This document shows positions 61,402 to 64,000 of a stretch of DNA of 64,000 nucleotides, piece after piece; the stretch's first letter is position 1; every line of letters begins with the position of its first letter. Origin of the DNA: Sisyra terminalis (Eukaryota > Arthropoda > Insecta > Neuroptera > Sisyridae); assembly GCA_958496175.1 (NCBI GenBank), contig OY292275.1, forward strand, positions 51,785,701-51,849,700. Reading direction: 5' to 3'. The translations under genes were made by a program, and so were the position numbers. The notes below the pieces were generated by a model. It saw nothing but the letters and a program-made list of their open reading frames with translations, was not told where the DNA came from and did no database searches.

Positions 61402-62600
61402 AACGAAAACATTTTCCATATTTCTTCAACAACGGATTTTCACTAATGCTAAAGTTAGTTAAGACCGTGCTAGTAATAAAGCCTTTTTCAATTAACAAAT
61501 TACAATAGCTTTTTTTCTTTAATTGAAAAGATTCCACTGAAAAAATAAAAGATACAATTGGTAATCATCTCGTAAACAACCAGAATGATTTGCAGCTTTA
61601 AGAATCTGTCTACTCAATTTTCTTTTACTCAAGATAGTATTTACTTAAATTGAAAATAAAGATAAAATTTTCTATTGAACAAGAAAAAAACCAATCAAAT
61701 AATCGTTGGACTCATACATGTGTCAGACACTTATTCAACAAAATTGAAAACTAGATATTTAAATAAATTTTGGTGATATTTTTATTTTATTTACGAGGAA
61801 TTTATTTTGGAAGCTTTAGAAACGCCAGACATAAAAAAGATACATACGTTTGCAACACTACAATATCCCTATTTCTGACAAATACGAAGGTCGATAAATC
61901 CAATGGGGCTGAATTATATTTGTTTTGTGATACAAAATTGTGATGTAACGAAATGTAGAGACGTTTTATGAATGGATTTTTATATCTTCACCTTATTTCA
62001 AACAAACAAGACTGAAAACGTAAGCTTGACGTTGCTCAAAGCCATAATATTACACCTTTTTAAACTTACACTATAAATACGTACAACTACAAAAGCATTT
62101 TTTTTAGAAAAGTTTACGTTTAAAAAAAATGTGAACCAAGATAAATTATTTCTCCCTTAATTCAATAGTTCAATGATTTTAGCATGAGATATAAAAAAAG
62201 ATGATGGTTTTCATTAAATCCATCAGCAGATAAGTTTTTTAAGAGGATTGCCGTTATTCTCCTACGAAGCTGAAGTGAATATTTAAGATTTTATTTAATA
62301 TAAAGCAAAACCATTAAAAAAAACTTCCAACTATGTACATACCTGATAAAGAAACAGAAGTCTTAGAAGCACATTTTTACTTGGAATAATGAGTTTAGTG
62401 GAAATGAATGTCCTTAAAAAAATACTTATATTTGCAGATTTTCTTGTTTAATTTGTGTTCTATGCAAAACTCTAGTTAGAGTTAAAACTAGTTTTACTAT
62501 TACTTAAAAAAATTAATAGTCATTATAGCACATATTTAACTTCGGATAGTGGGGAATAACGCCCAACTTAACTGTGGAATATTGTTTTATTTTCGTGCCA
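61402..62600. other. Intergenic DNA, nothing recognised
   Basis: AT-rich, no gene or clear repeat seen. Confidence 0.45.
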
Positions 62601-62639
62601 ACGTTTCCTCAAATAATATTTGGAATTTATATTTATGAC

Positions 62640-63180
62640 ATATGTGTATAAAAAGCTCGGTTTGGATATTCTTCTAATATTGAAGCTTTAAAACTTATGA
62701 AAGCCAGCAATTATATTGTATAATATTTCTTTATTATTTTGTCCAATTCGTTTTCATTTTTAAAATCATTATTGCAATTTGAATATCCTAAGCCGTTTGA
62801 AGAAACAGCTCGATTTGGGTCATTTTCCAAATATTTAAATTTCAAAAAAAAAAGTTTGCTCCATTAATTGGTATTTTTTGTCATTTGAAAGTTTCAAAAG
62901 AAAAAAATCCATAGTTTGCGTATTTTTTCGGAAAACACTGTTTAAAGTAAAAGCTCTATTTGAATATTTTTCTTATATTGAAGCTTTAAAACTTATAAAA
63001 GCTAGCGACGAAAATTATATATGCGACTGATAAAATTATTTCATTCAAAACTCTTGATTAATAAGAAAAATACCAACTAATGGTGAAAAAGCTTTGAAAA
63101 TTCAATATTTGAAAAATGACCAAATTCAACCATTTCCTCAAATGTTTTTTTTCGATAAATAATATTGGGCGACAACAAAA
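62640..63180. repeat. Internally repeated element, class unknown
   Basis: The block about 62655-62712 is repeated at 62951-63007 (GCTC-TTTGAATATT-like start, then AATATTGAAGCTTTAAAACT, then AAAGC-AGC). An inverted pair lies between and after (CCATTAATTGGTATTTTT at about 62861-62878 and the near-complement at about 63065-63085). A TTTTGTC-AATTC word recurs at 62738 and 63347. No open frame. Confidence 0.5.
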
Positions 63181-63199
63181 CCCGAATTAATGGTGAACC

Positions 63200-64000
63200 A
63201 AAAATTTCAAAATTTTCATATTTATGGATAAGCTTTAAATGTCAAGTAAGCACAACATAAAGCTTTCCTGGAAAATATACGACCGGCAAATTTTTCTCTC
63301 CATATTTCATAAACGATAAAAAAAACACCAAAATATTTCCTTGTTATTTTGTCCAAATTCCAAAAGTGCAGTGCTAACTTGATGGACTTGAAAGCGTTAA
63401 ATGAACATTACGCTCTTGCCTCTTTGTTCCATAAAGGTAAATAAAAATGGGTACTGTTGAATACAAAAATACTTTAAAAATAAAAATTTGTACTAAAAAA
63501 AAAATTAAAAAAAAAATTTTTGAACGATTACCAAATATAGCCATTCAATGTTCAAACAACTTTACATTATTGAATTAGTATGATTGAATAACAAAGCAGT
63601 TATTTTTGGACCGCAACGTATTGGTAAAAATCGATCAAATATTTGATGATTAATAGTTTCAATGAGGTGCTATTTTTTTCAATTTAATGTTTACATATAC
63701 ATACCTATGCAACTATTTTATTTACGGTTTTCAATTGAGACTCATTAAACTACCAAATTGGCTGTCAGGAATTTTACGAATCATTTGTTGTCAAGGCTTG
63801 GAATACATCGATAAACAATAAACAACTCTAATGAAAATGACAGGAATGAATCAAAAGGTTTTATTTTTTATTTTTTTTCATATTGACAACTACATCAACT
63901 AGATTCGGAATCAGGATGTAGATATTTCATTAATTGCTGAACTAATTGCTTAAAGTTCTACTACATAAATAGTTAACCTATTGATTAATATTTAATTTAA
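63200..64000. other. Intergenic DNA, nothing firmly recognised
   Basis: AT-rich with A-runs. It may continue the preceding repeat to about 63400. No gene seen up to the window edge. Confidence 0.4.

Noticed and set aside
1..64000. CRISPR array, bacterial operon or integrated virus
   Set aside because: No regularly spaced short repeats, no operon-like gene packing and no viral gene set. The repeats are transposon-derived eukaryotic ones.

Overview
The window is AT-rich, repeat-dense animal DNA that looks like an insect genome. The evidence is one intron-containing eukaryotic gene, several classes of decayed LINE and DNA transposon typical of insects, tRNA-derived SINE heads, and no bacterial gene organisation. 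I cannot name the order or species from the sequence. Most of the 64 kb is intergenic DNA and transposon remains. Very few open frames above 60 codons are genes, and most long frames are chance frames in AT-rich DNA.

One gene can be assembled completely. A plasma-membrane Qa-SNARE (syntaxin), best read as Syx4, lies on the plus strand at 46789-55256. It has seven coding exons that splice in frame to 286 codons, with an N-terminal helical region, a SNARE helix whose central glutamine falls at residue 226, a lysine-rich linker and a C-terminal membrane anchor. Its third intron is 7.3 kb and has been invaded by a minus-strand mariner-superfamily transposase relic, a minus-strand LINE relic and a fold-back element. 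Two further minus-strand segments look like single exons of unidentified genes: a 45-codon GC-rich frame at 21386-21523, and an 80-codon secreted-peptide-like exon at 28650-28892.

Layout. 1.6-3.1 kb: a long-armed fold-back element. 5.5-6.7 kb: a 5'-truncated Jockey-type LINE with a candidate target duplication. 7.6-14.3 kb: several fold-back elements. 14.4-15.0 kb: a deleted Tc1-like element with TA duplication. 18.5-19.1 kb: a mariner relic. 22-23 kb: two fold-back elements. 23.6-25.2 kb: a nested repeat, LINE and MITE stack. 29.0-31.6 kb: a decayed Jockey-type LINE. 33.2-34.9 kb: a fold-back inside duplicated flanks. 37.6-37.9 kb: a reverse-transcriptase scrap and a MITE. 41-45 kb: dispersed repeats and a TTAA-flanked element. 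46.8-55.3 kb: the syntaxin gene. 55.6-64 kb: fold-back, RTE/SINE-like and dispersed repeats.

Two patterns stand out. First, unrelated fold-back families share one small hairpin motif of the form CCTGANGA-N-stem-GAAA-NGTNGC, whose stem differs between families but keeps its pairing. It resembles a hammerhead ribozyme core carrying one extra base. Second, three copies of a roughly 165-bp MITE each carry a clean 9-bp target duplication, which defines the family's ends exactly.
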